Part shown: positions 51,187-59,808 of the stretch, piece after piece | How the letters are laid out: each line of letters begins with the position of its first letter | Position numbering within the stretch: the first letter of the stretch is position 1 | Notes under the pieces: generated by a model | Databases searched by the model: none | The model's input: the letters and a program-made list of their open reading frames with translations, nothing else | What the model was told of the DNA's origin: nothing | Position numbers and translations under genes: made by a program | Assembly: GCF_003248455.1 (NCBI RefSeq) | Contig: NZ_QFNM01000022.1 | Span: 52,834-116,833 of the forward strand | Direction of reading: 5' to 3' | DNA length: 64,000 nt | Source: Brevundimonas sp. | GTDB lineage: Bacteria; Pseudomonadota; Alphaproteobacteria; Caulobacterales; Caulobacteraceae

Positions 51187-52089
51187 CTAGGTCGATGTTT
51201 TCTTCGTTCCTGGTTTCAAGGCAAAGGTTCCGGCAACCACGCCCGCAGCAATGGTCGCGCTAGAAGTTGTGTCCAGATGGAGCATCGCCTCGCACGCCTT
51301 TAAAGTACCTAGCGCGGGGAGGGCGGATGCCGCGAGCGGGGGGAGCCCATTGACGAAGAGTTCTCCAGTTTCCTTTCCAAGACGAAATACGCCTTGGAAA
51401 AGCTCACTAACCGCAGCCCATTGGGTTTCAAAAGGGCGTCCTGCGCGGGCCAAACGCAGCAGGTCGCCGAGTTCCCGATGGAGCCTGTGGAGAGCGTCGA
51501 TCTCCTCCCACAGAAGCGGTTGAGATGCGTTTGAGGCTCCCGGAATGCTCCGATCACGGATCAGCCGTTCCAGACCTTCAAGAGCAATCGGCGCTAGCCG
51601 GACCACTCGTTGCGCTCGCGCTGTAAGCGGCATGTCAAAGTTATCGAACGGCTCATCCTCTGAGGAAGAAGGAGTTGGCTCGATCGCTACAGGAAGACTG
51701 CCTGGGAGGGGTGCAAATGGCGTGTCTTTGGGTTTGTCGGGCCAAAAGGTGCGAGCGTAGTTTGTTGATCTCGGGCGAAAAACGAGCTCCATGTATTCGC
51801 CGAGGGGTTCAAATGCCTCATGCACGTGGGCGATCTGCTCATCAATCGAAAGGCCAGTTCTGGCCAGATATCGCGTGAGCGCCGGCAGGTCCGCGCTGTC
51901 TTCGACGAAGTCTGGCACAAGGTCGGACATACCGGTGTCGCGCGTAAAATGACGCCGGAGAAATGCGTAGGCGGGCTCGAGATTGACGCTTGGTTCGAGC
52001 AACGCGGTTTCGATAAGGTCCGTAAAAGCGAGCAGAAGATCCCAGTGGTCCTCAGGCATGTCTTCGACAGCCAACGTAAACCGCCCCAT
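51187..52089 (-). CDS. Hypothetical protein of lower GC, unknown function
   Basis: About 300 residues from ATG 52089 (GAGGACG upstream; the frame reaches 52137). Begins MGRFTLAVEDMPEDHWDLLL. The first half is acidic and helical (AYAFLRRHFTRDTGMSDLVP, LSIDEQIAHVHEAFEPLGEY), the second has a coiled-coil-like stretch (EEIDALHRLHRELGDLLRLA) and two hydrophobic segments near the end (LPPLAASALPALGTL; TIAAGVVAGTFAL). Base composition appears lower in GC than neighbours, a sign of recent transfer. No family recognised. Adjacent to the PD-(D/E)XK-like gene, converging, so a shared function is possible. Confidence 0.6.
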   Translation of the reverse strand: MGRFTLAVEDMPEDHWDLLLAFTDLIETALLEPSVNLEPAYAFLRRHFTRDTGMSDLVPDFVEDSADLPALTRYLARTGLSIDEQIAHVHEAFEPLGEYMELVFRPRSTNYARTFWPDKPKDTPFAPLPGSLPVAIEPTPSSSEDEPFDNFDMPLTARAQRVVRLAPIALEGLERLIRDRSIPGASNASQPLLWEEIDALHRLHRELGDLLRLARAGRPFETQWAAVSELFQGVFRLGKETGELFVNGLPPLAASALPALGTLKACEAMLHLDTTSSATIAAGVVAGTFALKPGTKKTST

Positions 52090-52249
52090 GTTCCGTCCTC
52101 GTATGGTGATGCGCTCCACCATACTTCGGAGTCGCAAGAGCGAGCTTATCCGAAGAGGCCGCCAGCCACGATCCGATCATCCAGTCGTCGGCCAAAGCGT
52201 CTCTGCCCCTGGCTTCCGGACTTCAACGCCGGATGTGGAGCGATGGCGA

Positions 52250-53686
52250 CTACCCGTGCCTTCTGATCACCAGGTTGCGGATTTCGGTCATGTCTTCCAT
52301 GGCGAACTTGACCCCCTCGCGTCCCAGCCCTGAATCCTTGACCCCGCCATACGGCATGTTGTCCACGCGATAGCTGGGAACGTCGCCGATGAGCACGCCG
52401 CCGACCTCCAGCACCTCCCAGGCCCGCATCGCCTTGTGGATGTCGCGAGTGAAGATACCGGCCTGCAGGCCGAACCGGCTGTCGTTGACCTCTTCCAGCG
52501 CAACCTCGAAATCGGAGAAACGGGACAGGATCGCGACCGGCCCGAACGCCTCCTCGTCGCGGATCTTCAGGCCCCGACCTACGCCCTCCAGCAGCGTCGC
52601 TTCCAACATCGCGCCCTGACGGCCGCCGCCGCACAGTAGGGTCGCGCCCGCAGCGGTAGCCTCGGCGATCCAGCTCTCAAGCCGGCGCGCCTCCCCCTCG
52701 TCAATCATGGGGCCGATGAAGACGTTCTCGTCCAGAGGATCGCCAGAGACGAGCGCGCGGACCTTGGTGACCAGCATGTCCCGCAAGGCCTCGTAGATGT
52801 CCTCGTGGATCAGGATGCGCTGCACGCCGATGCACGACTGCCCCGACTGGTAAAAGGCCCCGAAGATGATCCGGTCCGTGGCGTCCGCCAGATCGGTATC
52901 GCGATCGACGATCACCGCAGCATTGCCGCCGAGCTCCAGCACCACCTTCTTCTTGCCGGATCTGGCCTTGAGGGCCCAGCCCACCTCGGGCGAGCCCGTG
53001 AACGAAAGCAGCTTCAACCGGTCGTCGGTGGTGAATAGATCCGCGCCGTCGCGGGTCGCCGGCAGGATGGAGAAAGCGCCTTTGGGAAGGTCGGTCTCGG
53101 CCAGCACCTCGCCGATGATCAAGGCGCCCAGCGGCGTCCTCGACGCAGGTTTCATCACGAAGGGGCAGCCGACGGCCAGCGCCGGGGCGATCTTGTGCGC
53201 CGCAAGGTTCAGAGGGAAGTTGAACGGTGAGATGAAGGAGCAGGGGCCGATCGGAACGCGCTTCCACATGCCTTGATATCCTTTGGCGCGGGCGGAGATG
53301 TCCAGCGGCTGGACCTCGCCGGTCATGCGCACGGATTCCTCGGCCGCGATGCGGAAGGTGTCGATCAGTCGGCTGACCTCGCCGCGCGAGTCCCGGATCG
53401 GCTTACCGGCCTCGATGCACAGGGCATAGGCCAGTTCGTCCGCCCGTTCCTGGAACCGAGTCACGCAATGGGCGAGGACCGCCTGGCGTTCGTAGGCCGC
53501 CATCTCGGCCATCGGACGCGTGGCCTGAACCGCCGCGCCGATGGCCTTGTCGATCGTCGCCGCGTCGGCCAGGGCGACCCTTGTCGCCACCTCGCCGGAG
53601 TATTTGTTGGTGACCTCGAGGTCCTGGTTCGGGCTCAGCGCCTCATTGGCCAGGTAGAGCGGATAGGACGTCTTCAGGGAGGGCAA
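52250..53686 (-). CDS. NAD(P)-dependent aldehyde dehydrogenase family protein
   Basis: 478 residues from TTG 53686 (GGAG about seven bases before). ALDH superfamily: catalytic Cys285 (SGQSCIGVQ), Glu251 (LELGGN), Asn156 (SPFNFPLN) and Lys179 (VMKPAS), with FTGSPEVG in the cofactor cradle. Oxidises an aldehyde to an acid with NAD(P)+; the substrate is not clear from sequence. It lies 31 bases after an acetolactate-synthase-like gene, probably one operon. The VMKPASRTPLGALIIGE and VRMTGEVQPLD segments are like those of lactaldehyde/succinate-semialdehyde-type members. Confidence 0.92.
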   Translation of the reverse strand: MPSLKTSYPLYLANEALSPNQDLEVTNKYSGEVATRVALADAATIDKAIGAAVQATRPMAEMAAYERQAVLAHCVTRFQERADELAYALCIEAGKPIRDSRGEVSRLIDTFRIAAEESVRMTGEVQPLDISARAKGYQGMWKRVPIGPCSFISPFNFPLNLAAHKIAPALAVGCPFVMKPASRTPLGALIIGEVLAETDLPKGAFSILPATRDGADLFTTDDRLKLLSFTGSPEVGWALKARSGKKKVVLELGGNAAVIVDRDTDLADATDRIIFGAFYQSGQSCIGVQRILIHEDIYEALRDMLVTKVRALVSGDPLDENVFIGPMIDEGEARRLESWIAEATAAGATLLCGGGRQGAMLEATLLEGVGRGLKIRDEEAFGPVAILSRFSDFEVALEEVNDSRFGLQAGIFTRDIHKAMRAWEVLEVGGVLIGDVPSYRVDNMPYGGVKDSGLGREGVKFAMEDMTEIRNLVIRRHG

Positions 53687-53717
53687 AGGATCGCTCCGGC
53701 ATAGGCTGGCGGTTGAC

Positions 53718-55364
53718 CTAGAGCGCGGCGCTCAGGTCACGAATGTCAGTGTTCAGAATACGGTCGTTGTCGGCATAGTCGACCGGAACCTCCACCAGAT
53801 GGACGCCCGGCGTATCGAGGCAGGCCCGCAAGAGGTCTGGCAGGCCTTCCGCGCTGGTCGCGCGGTGCCCGTGTGCTCCGTAGGACTCGGCGTATTTGAC
53901 GAAGTCCGGATTGCCGTAGGTCAGACCCCAGTCGGCAAAACCCATATGCGCCTGTTTCCAGCGGATCATGCCGTAACTGTTGTCGTTGAGAACCAGAACG
54001 ACCAGGTTGAGCCCCAGCCTGACGGCGGTTTCCATCTCCTGGCTGTTCATCATGAAGCCGCCGTCGCCGCAGACGGCCATGACCTTTCGCCCCGGGCAGA
54101 TCATGGCCGACGCCATCGCCGAGGGCAGGCCGGCGCCCATGGTGGCCAGCGCGTTGTCCACCAGCATGGTGTTGGGCATGTAGGCCGGGTAGTTCCGGGT
54201 GAACCAGATTTTGTAGACGCCGTTGTCGAGGCAGACGATGCCGTCGTCCGGCATCACCTGCCGGATCTGGTCGACCAGGTATTGCGGATAGACCGGATAG
54301 CGCGTGTCACCCACCGAGGCGGCGGAATGCGCGATCTCGGCGCGCCGGAACCGCTCCATGTCCGCGAATGTCCAGTCGGCCTGCGGGTCAAGGGCTTCCT
54401 TCAGCTGCCAGATGGCGTTGGCTATGTCGCCGACCACCTCGATCTGGGGGAAATAGACAGGATCCACCTCGGCTGTGCGGAAGCCGATGTGGATCACGTC
54501 GCAACCCTCGGCAGTCATGAAGAAGGGCGGCTTCTCGATGACATCATGGCCGACATTGATGATGACGTCCGCCGCATCGACGACGCGATGAACGAAGTCG
54601 CCTGACGAAAGAGCGGCGCAGCCGAGATATTTCGGATTGCGCTCGTCGATGACGCCTTTGCCCAGTTGGGTGGTGATGAAGGGGATGCCGGTTTTCTCGA
54701 CGAACTCGGTAAGCATCCGGCTGGTCATCTTGCGGTTGGCGCCCGCCCCGACGATCAGAAGCGGGGATTTGGCCCGCGCAATCCGGTCGGCCGCGATCTG
54801 GATCGACTTGGGGTCTGGAATGGGACGGCGCACCTGGCTCGCGGGGATCGGGCCGTTGTCGGTCTGTTCGCGGGCGACGTCTTCGGGCAGCTCCAGATGC
54901 GTCGCGCCGGGCTTTTCCTCCTGGGCCAGGCGCACGGCCTCGCGCACCCGGGCGGGGATGTTGTCGGCCGAGGCCAGTTGATGCGTGTATTTGGTGATCG
55001 GCCGCATCATGTCGACCACATCCAGAATCTGGAATCGTCCCTGTTTGGAGGACTTGATCGGCTTCTGGCCGGTGATCATCATCATTGGCATGCCGCCCAG
55101 CTGCGCATAGGCGGCCGTGGTGACGAGATTGGTCGCGCCTGGACCCAGCGTCGCCAGGCAGACGCCGACCTTGCCCGTGTGCCGGCCATAGGTCGCCGCC
55201 ATGAATCCTGCGCCCTGTTCGTGGCGCGTGAGGATCAGCCGGATCTGTTTTGATCGGGACAGGCTGTCCAGAAGGTCGAGATTCTCCTCGCCCGGCACGC
55301 CGAATACGTATTCGACACCCTCCTGTTCGAGGCATGCGACGAACAGATCAGACGCCTTGGTCAT
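53718..55364 (-). CDS. Acetolactate-synthase-like thiamine-diphosphate enzyme
   Basis: 548 residues, GGAG upstream. Three-domain TPP enzyme: Glu49 in LTRHEQGAGFMAATYGR (activates TPP), FVEKTGIPFITTQLGKG in the central domain, and the C-terminal TPP motif CGDGGFMMNSQEMETAVRLG ... NDNSYGMIRWKQ. Most like catabolic acetolactate synthase large subunits (AlsS) or related decarboxylating enzymes; no small regulatory subunit gene is nearby, which fits a catabolic or stand-alone enzyme. It precedes the aldehyde dehydrogenase in one operon, so a decarboxylation followed by aldehyde oxidation is possible but not shown. Confidence 0.9.
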   Translation of the reverse strand: MTKASDLFVACLEQEGVEYVFGVPGEENLDLLDSLSRSKQIRLILTRHEQGAGFMAATYGRHTGKVGVCLATLGPGATNLVTTAAYAQLGGMPMMMITGQKPIKSSKQGRFQILDVVDMMRPITKYTHQLASADNIPARVREAVRLAQEEKPGATHLELPEDVAREQTDNGPIPASQVRRPIPDPKSIQIAADRIARAKSPLLIVGAGANRKMTSRMLTEFVEKTGIPFITTQLGKGVIDERNPKYLGCAALSSGDFVHRVVDAADVIINVGHDVIEKPPFFMTAEGCDVIHIGFRTAEVDPVYFPQIEVVGDIANAIWQLKEALDPQADWTFADMERFRRAEIAHSAASVGDTRYPVYPQYLVDQIRQVMPDDGIVCLDNGVYKIWFTRNYPAYMPNTMLVDNALATMGAGLPSAMASAMICPGRKVMAVCGDGGFMMNSQEMETAVRLGLNLVVLVLNDNSYGMIRWKQAHMGFADWGLTYGNPDFVKYAESYGAHGHRATSAEGLPDLLRACLDTPGVHLVEVPVDYADNDRILNTDIRDLSAAL

Positions 55365-55890
55365 GGAAACTCCGGGGTCAGGTGACGATCAACTCCCGGA
55401 CTGGGGGGCCGGGCGTAGGTGGATCAACGATGGGGCGGTCAACCGACGCGCGATTGATCCTGTAGCTGGCGAACGGTGGCGCGGTCGCCCTGAAGCTCGA
55501 CCGACTGCTGGCCGATCAGGTGGTTATACCGTCTCGAAAGTAGCGAGATAGGCGCTGAAGTGTGGACCGGCGTAGAAAAGGGATCCCGTTAGCTGTGTGG
55601 TCGGCGTCAATAAGGACCCCTGATCCCTGAAGCCTAACGGTGGCGGCTTGGCGGATAGCGCGCGCCGTTTGCTGAATGATCGGATCACGCTTCGCGGCCT
55701 GCTCGGTTGGCCGCAGAAAGCCACAGCCTTGCTTGCTGCTCCAAAGCAGACGTCGTGAAGCGCCGTTCTCAGTCCTTGAGGCATGGAGCGACCGGTAGGG
55801 ATTCGATCCCAGAACCCGCGAGCCTTCCAACGCCAGATCGACGTTATAAACCGCTGCTCTGCGCCGCTACCGACGGCGTCGCCCGTGTCA
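55365..55890. other. Intergenic region with no supported gene
   Basis: Open frames here (for example minus 55516-55830) have no family likeness and no ribosome binding site. On the minus strand near 55780-55820 a stretch GGGATCGAATCCC resembles the T arm of a tRNA, with an acceptor-like end, but no other tRNA parts are present. It may be a relic of an attachment site. Confidence 0.4.
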
Positions 55891-55927
55891 ACGCCCGCAT
55901 CGGCAATGCGCCGATGCGGGCGTCTTT
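55891..55927 (+). terminator. Strong hairpin between the SDR remnant and the acetolactate synthase operon
   Basis: Perfect 14-bp stem (55891-55904 with 55910-55923), five-base loop, followed on the plus strand by TCTTT. The U tract is short, so it may act in one or both directions or merely be a stable hairpin. It lies right after the stop of the SDR frame (minus strand). Confidence 0.55.
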
Positions 55928-55933
55928 GACAGG

Positions 55934-56626
55934 CTAGGCGTTCGCGCCGCCGTCGACCGTTATAACCGTGCCGTTGATCATGCTGGCCGCCGGGCTGGCC
56001 AGGAAGGCGACGGCGTCGGCGATTTCGCGCGGGTCCGCATAGCGTCCCACGGACGACAGACCGCGCTGAAAATCGGCGCCTTCGCCGTCAGCCGGATTGG
56101 CCTCGGTATCGGTCGATCCTGGCGAGACGAGGTTCACGGTGACGCCGAGCGGACCAAGCTCCCGCGAAAGGCCGCGCGTGAAGGACAGTAGAGCCGATTT
56201 CGTCATGGCGTAGGCCGTCACCCCAGGGAAGGGGACCCGATCACCCAAGGCGGAGCCGATCGAGATGATCCGCCCGCCCTGACCGAGGTGCGGGATCGCG
56301 GCCTTGGAAAAGGCGACGGGTCCGCGAACATTCACGTCCATCAGGGTCTGGAATTGAGCGAGGTCCAGATCCGCGACGGGACCGGCTAGTCCGATGGCCG
56401 CGCTATTGACCAGGATGTCCAAGCCGCCGAGCGCATTGACCGTCTCAGCTACGGCGCTCTCGATGGCGTCGGTGTCGGCGCTGTCGGCCTTCACGGCGAG
56501 GCCGCGGCGCCCGACCTTCTGGATCGCAGCGACGACGCTGTCCGCGCGCTGCGGGGAGTTTTGGTAGGTGATGGCGACGTCCGCGCCGCGCTCGGCCAAG
56601 GCCTGAGCAATCGCAGCGCCAATAGC
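55934..56626 (-). pseudogene. Short-chain dehydrogenase/reductase, 5'-truncated
   Basis: The frame matches an SDR from IGAAIAQALAERGADVAITY to the end: NSAAIGLAGPVADLDL (NNAG-like), the Ser-Tyr-Lys triad (IISIGSAL, VTAYAMTKSALLSF) and GTVITVDGGANA. The N-terminal beta-strand and the TGxxxG half of the cofactor-binding motif are missing. Upstream the sequence is the membrane-protein gene in another frame, so a deletion has joined the two genes (junction about 56624-56630). Without the first Rossmann motif NAD(P) binding is unlikely. The open frame extends upstream to 57322 only by chance. Confidence 0.8.
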
Positions 56627-56967
56627 GGCATATAGCCCGGGGCCAGGACGACGGCGATGAAGCCGATATCGGTGGCGCTCACGGCCACGAGGTTGATCCA
56701 CCAGCCCCGTGAACTGTTCCGCCAGTTCAGGACCACCGCGGCTACGATCGCTATCAGGGCGAAGCAGAGCAGGTTCCAGGCGTTCTGCAGAACTCGCGCG
56801 CGTTCCATGCCGTCCGCCATCTGCTGTCCGAGACTGTAGACCTTCCACGCCGCCTGAACGTGGAGCAGGCCCCAGATCACGTAGGCGACCGCGCCCGCCT
56901 TCGCCAGCCAGGCGGCGGCCGGGGCTGAGGAGGGGGGCGGGGCGGAGCGGGGGCGCTGAAGCGTCAT
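56491..56967 (-). pseudogene. Four-helix membrane protein, 3'-truncated and fused out of frame to the SDR
   Basis: From ATG 56967: TM helices at about AGAVAYVIWGLLHVQAAW, VLQNAWNLLCFALIAIVAAVVL and WWINLVAVSATDIGFIAVVL. After ...LAPGYMP (about residue 113) the reading frame enters SDR sequence in the wrong frame and ends at 56491. Family unknown to me. Both genes are thus broken by a single deletion. The surviving part might still be made as a membrane protein of about 158 residues. Confidence 0.72.
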
Positions 56968-57305
56968 GACGGTCTCTGGTCTCGTGTTGTCGCGCCGAAG
57001 CCTTCTTGGCGACCGGTGCTCGGGCGATGTCCGCACGGCGCCGCCGTGTCAGGTTTCCGCTCGTGACGGGGTTGCCAGGGGCGGGCCCCCGGGAAGGTCT
57101 AGCCCGTCGGCTGACCAGCGGCGGCGCCGGACTGGAGAACACTGAGTTCTCCCGGTCCAGGCGGACGGCGACAGGCGAGGGGGCTACCTTGACCCCATCG
57201 TCGCCTTGGCCGGGCTTCCCCCCAATCCCCCGACCCGGCCGGGCGTCGTCAGCCTGCGTGCTTGCGCGCAGGCGCATCCCGATCTCAACGCCAGGAGTAT
57301 CTGTA

Positions 57306-57938
57306 ATGGCTAGCGAACCCATCCGTGATCCGAAAACCGATCACCTCCTCACGCCGCAAAACTGCGCTTTTCTTCTGATCGACTATCAGCCGATCCAGGT
57401 CAGCTCGATCCGGTCCATCGGCCAGGAGGAACTGCTCTTCAACATCGTCCACACCGTCAAGGCGGTCGTGAATTACAACGTCCCGGTCATCCACTCGTCG
57501 GTGAACGTGGCGACGGGCCTCAACAAAGCGCCGATTCAACCCCTCATGGACCTGCTGCCTGACACGCCGGTCATCGACCGCACGACGGTGAATGCGTGGG
57601 AAGATGTGGAATTCAAGCAAGCCGTCCTCGCCACGGGCCGCAAGAAGCTGATCATGACCGCGCTGTGGACCGAGGTCTGCCTTGCCTTCCCCGCACTCGA
57701 CGCACTGCGCGAAGGGTTCGACGTCTACGTCGTGGCCGACGCGATCGGCGGCACCTCCGTGGCGGCGCATGAGCTCGGGCTGCGCCGCGTCGAGCAGGCC
57801 GGCGGCAAGCTCATCAGCAAAACTCAGCTGTGGTGCGAGCTCCAGCGCGACTGGTCCCGCAAGGATACGGTCCCGGGCTTCATGGACGTGTTCGAGAGTT
57901 GGGACGGGTTCAACCCCGAAAAGAACGCCCACGTCTAA
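57306..57938 (+). CDS. Isochorismatase-family (cysteine hydrolase) protein
   Basis: 210 residues, AGGAG upstream of ATG 57306. Cysteine-hydrolase fold: CAFLLIDYQP (catalytic Asp), DRTTVNAWEDVEFKQAV, and ALWTEVCLAFPALDALREGF with the nucleophilic Cys, then YVVADAIGGTSVAAHEL. The TEVC-AFPAL form is near YcaC-like hydrolases whose substrates are unknown. Stand-alone gene with a GC-rich hairpin downstream. Divergent from the membrane-protein remnant. Confidence 0.9.
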   Translation: MASEPIRDPKTDHLLTPQNCAFLLIDYQPIQVSSIRSIGQEELLFNIVHTVKAVVNYNVPVIHSSVNVATGLNKAPIQPLMDLLPDTPVIDRTTVNAWEDVEFKQAVLATGRKKLIMTALWTEVCLAFPALDALREGFDVYVVADAIGGTSVAAHELGLRRVEQAGGKLISKTQLWCELQRDWSRKDTVPGFMDVFESWDGFNPEKNAHV

Positions 57939-57951
57939 GAGTTCTACCGCT

Positions 57952-57975
57952 CCCGCGCCCTTCCGAGGGCGCGGG
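57952..57975 (+). terminator. GC hairpin after the isochorismatase-like gene
   Basis: CCCGCGCCC (57952-57960), six-base loop, GGGCGCGGG (57967-57975), 13 bases after the stop codon. No U tract, so an intrinsic terminator is uncertain. Confidence 0.5.
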
Positions 57976-58547
57976 CGCGACGCCTTGGTCTCTCTTCCCG
58001 CCGGTCGGCGAGAAGAGAGGTGGGCGCGCATGCAGGCCGTCATCAGGACCTTCACCTGCAGGATGTCGCCATGGACGACGATCGGATTGCGGCAATATTC
58101 TTCACACGGGTGTTCCCATCTCCACGTGGTTGGGGGCCGAACCCAACGGCGCGACCGTGAAATGCGCCGAACATGTTTTCACAAAATCCGGGACGGTCGG
58201 TTCTACGAGCAGAACTTCCTGCTCGACGGAGCGGCGATACACAGGCAGCTCGTGGTGAACTTGGCGCTGTACAGTCGGTCGCCCGGGCCGACCGGCCAGC
58301 GTCGAACCTGAGTTATGGCTGAGCGCCTTGAGCGCCAGTCGGCAAGGTAGAATCGACGCTTCAGACGATGTTGAGGAGTGGCTCGGGCGCCGCGATCTAG
58401 CCCTGCGATGATAGTCGCTTGGCTGGAGTTGCAATGGTTTTCGTGACGTCGGAAAGGCCGGTCACCCGCCCGGTTGTCAGCTATAGGGGGCCGGTCGGAC
58501 TCGATCCTGGAGGATCGCGCCTAGGCCGAGCGAACGCGCCGTCGGTC
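57976..58547. other. Intergenic region with no supported gene
   Basis: About 570 bases. The open frames present are short, lack ribosome binding sites and show no family likeness. It separates the metabolic genes from the second SNase/RadC pair and may mark an old insertion boundary. Confidence 0.45.
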
Positions 58548-58955
58548 CTAGTTGCCGCCTTCGCGGCCGCCGGCTTCCCGCAGCAGGTCGCCAATCCCTC
58601 GCCCGTTCAGGCGACAGGCGGCGACGACGCGAAGGTAGACGACGACCCGGCCGCTTCTGCCCCTGACCGCGACGCAGGTTAGCCTGCGCCCCCGCACCAG
58701 ACTGGCCAGACGATCCCGGGCGCCGCGACCGGCCGGGCTGTTGAGTTCCGGGGCGTCAAAGTCCGACAGCCGCACCTCGATCCAGGTCGCCGGGTCCGCC
58801 GTGGAGCCAAGGCACAGGCCGTCGCCGTCCCCGACATAGCGGACCACCCCGGAGAAGGTTTCGCCGGCCCGGTCAGGCAGGCGGCCCTCGCACGGGTCGG
58901 CGCGGGCAGCGGCGGGGGTGAGGAGGAGGCCGGCGACAACGAGGAGCCATTTCAT
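58548..58955 (-). CDS. Secreted thermonuclease-like (SNase fold) protein, copy 2
   Basis: 135 residues from ATG 58955; the frame extends to 59096 but MKWLLVVAGLLLTPAAARA is the signal peptide and matches copy 1. Motifs: RYVGDGDGLCLG, WIEVRLSDFDAPEL, GRVVVYLRVVAACRLNGRGI. Copy 1 has YDR where this has YLR, so the residue before the third motif Arg is changed. Divergent from the truncated radC-like gene, mirroring the arrangement at 38.3-39.5 kb. Amino-acid identity to copy 1 is high by eye, including identical length. Confidence 0.82.
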   Translation of the reverse strand: MKWLLVVAGLLLTPAAARADPCEGRLPDRAGETFSGVVRYVGDGDGLCLGSTADPATWIEVRLSDFDAPELNSPAGRGARDRLASLVRGRRLTCVAVRGRSGRVVVYLRVVAACRLNGRGIGDLLREAGGREGGN

Positions 58956-59065
58956 GGGCACAGGGTGAAGCGTGTCCGCCGCTTCGCCAAGACGCCGTCG
59001 ATCGAAAGGGAAAGCGAGGGCGGCGGCGGGCGCTCCGATCAGGGAGCGCAGACCAGGAGGTCGCC

Positions 59066-59692
59066 ATGAGATCGCTTCCCGACCGCGCGCCGGCATATCC
59101 GGCCCTTGCGGCTACACCCTCCTTCGCTGCCGAGCCGTCAACTCTCTCAAGTCTGGACGACCTGGCCCTGCTCGGCCTGCTGCTTGGGCGATGCCTGTCG
59201 GCGCCTATGGTCGGCGCCACCGCTGAGGCCCTCGTCGATCGGTTCGGGTCGCTCGGCGATATCGCCGCCGCCGAGGTCGCCGAACTCGGCCGGCTGCCCG
59301 GGATGGGTCCGGCGGCCATTCTGGATCTCAAGCTGTTGCGCGAACTGAGCGTGCGGCTGTCGCGGACCACGGCGTGCGCCCGCCCGGTCCTGTCATCCTG
59401 GAACGCGCTCACAGCCTATGCCCGGACGACCCTGGCCCATCTGCCCCGGGAACAGTTCCGAACCCTCTTTCTCGACCGCCGCAATCACCTCTTGCGCGAC
59501 GAACTGGTCGCCGACGGCACGGTGGACCACGCGCCCGTCTATCCGCGGGAAATCATCCGGCGGGCGCTCGAACTGTCCGCCTCGTCCCTGATCCTGGTGC
59601 ACAACCACCCCACTCGCTCAAATCGATCACGTTGGATCACGCACAAGCATGCTGAATCACTAGGAAATTCGCGAATTTTTAGCCTTGCGTAG
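59066..59692 (+). pseudogene. RadC-like protein, second copy, cut by an inserted element
   Basis: Follows the complete copy (38785-39477) closely from the helical N-terminus through EQFRTLFLDRRNHLLRDELV, VYPREIIRRALELSASSLIL and VHNHP, then diverges abruptly after codon CCC at 59609-59611. The remaining frame (TRSNRSRWITHKHAESL...) belongs to inserted DNA. The S-x2-D part of the zinc site and the last ~48 residues are lost, so it should be inactive. The missing 3' part is not in this window. An integrase gene starts about 200 bases later. Confidence 0.9.
59606..59618. other. Left junction of the element inserted in radC (probable attL)
   Basis: Homology to the complete radC-like gene ends between CACAACCACCCC (to 59611) and ACTCGCTC (from 59612). 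The following 200 bases are A/T-richer and lead to an integrase gene, the usual arrangement for an attachment end. The core att sequence cannot be fixed without the right end. Confidence 0.7.
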
Positions 59693-59808
59693 TGGGGGCG
59701 GTTTTGTCAAATTGGGGGCGGTTTAAGGGGTAGGAAACGGCATTCCGCTCCCAGCAAGCGATCCCCTTTCTCCTTGACCGATCCCAGTTGCGGGACAGGA
59801 GAAACGTG

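Noticed and set aside
55780..55825. tRNA-like 3' end (GGGATCGAATCCC with an acceptor-like tail, minus strand)
   Set aside because: No anticodon arm, D arm or matching 5' acceptor strand upstream; only a T-arm resemblance.
58102..58434. 110-codon minus-strand frame between the isochorismatase-like and SNase genes
   Set aside because: No start signal, no known domain, and low-complexity composition.
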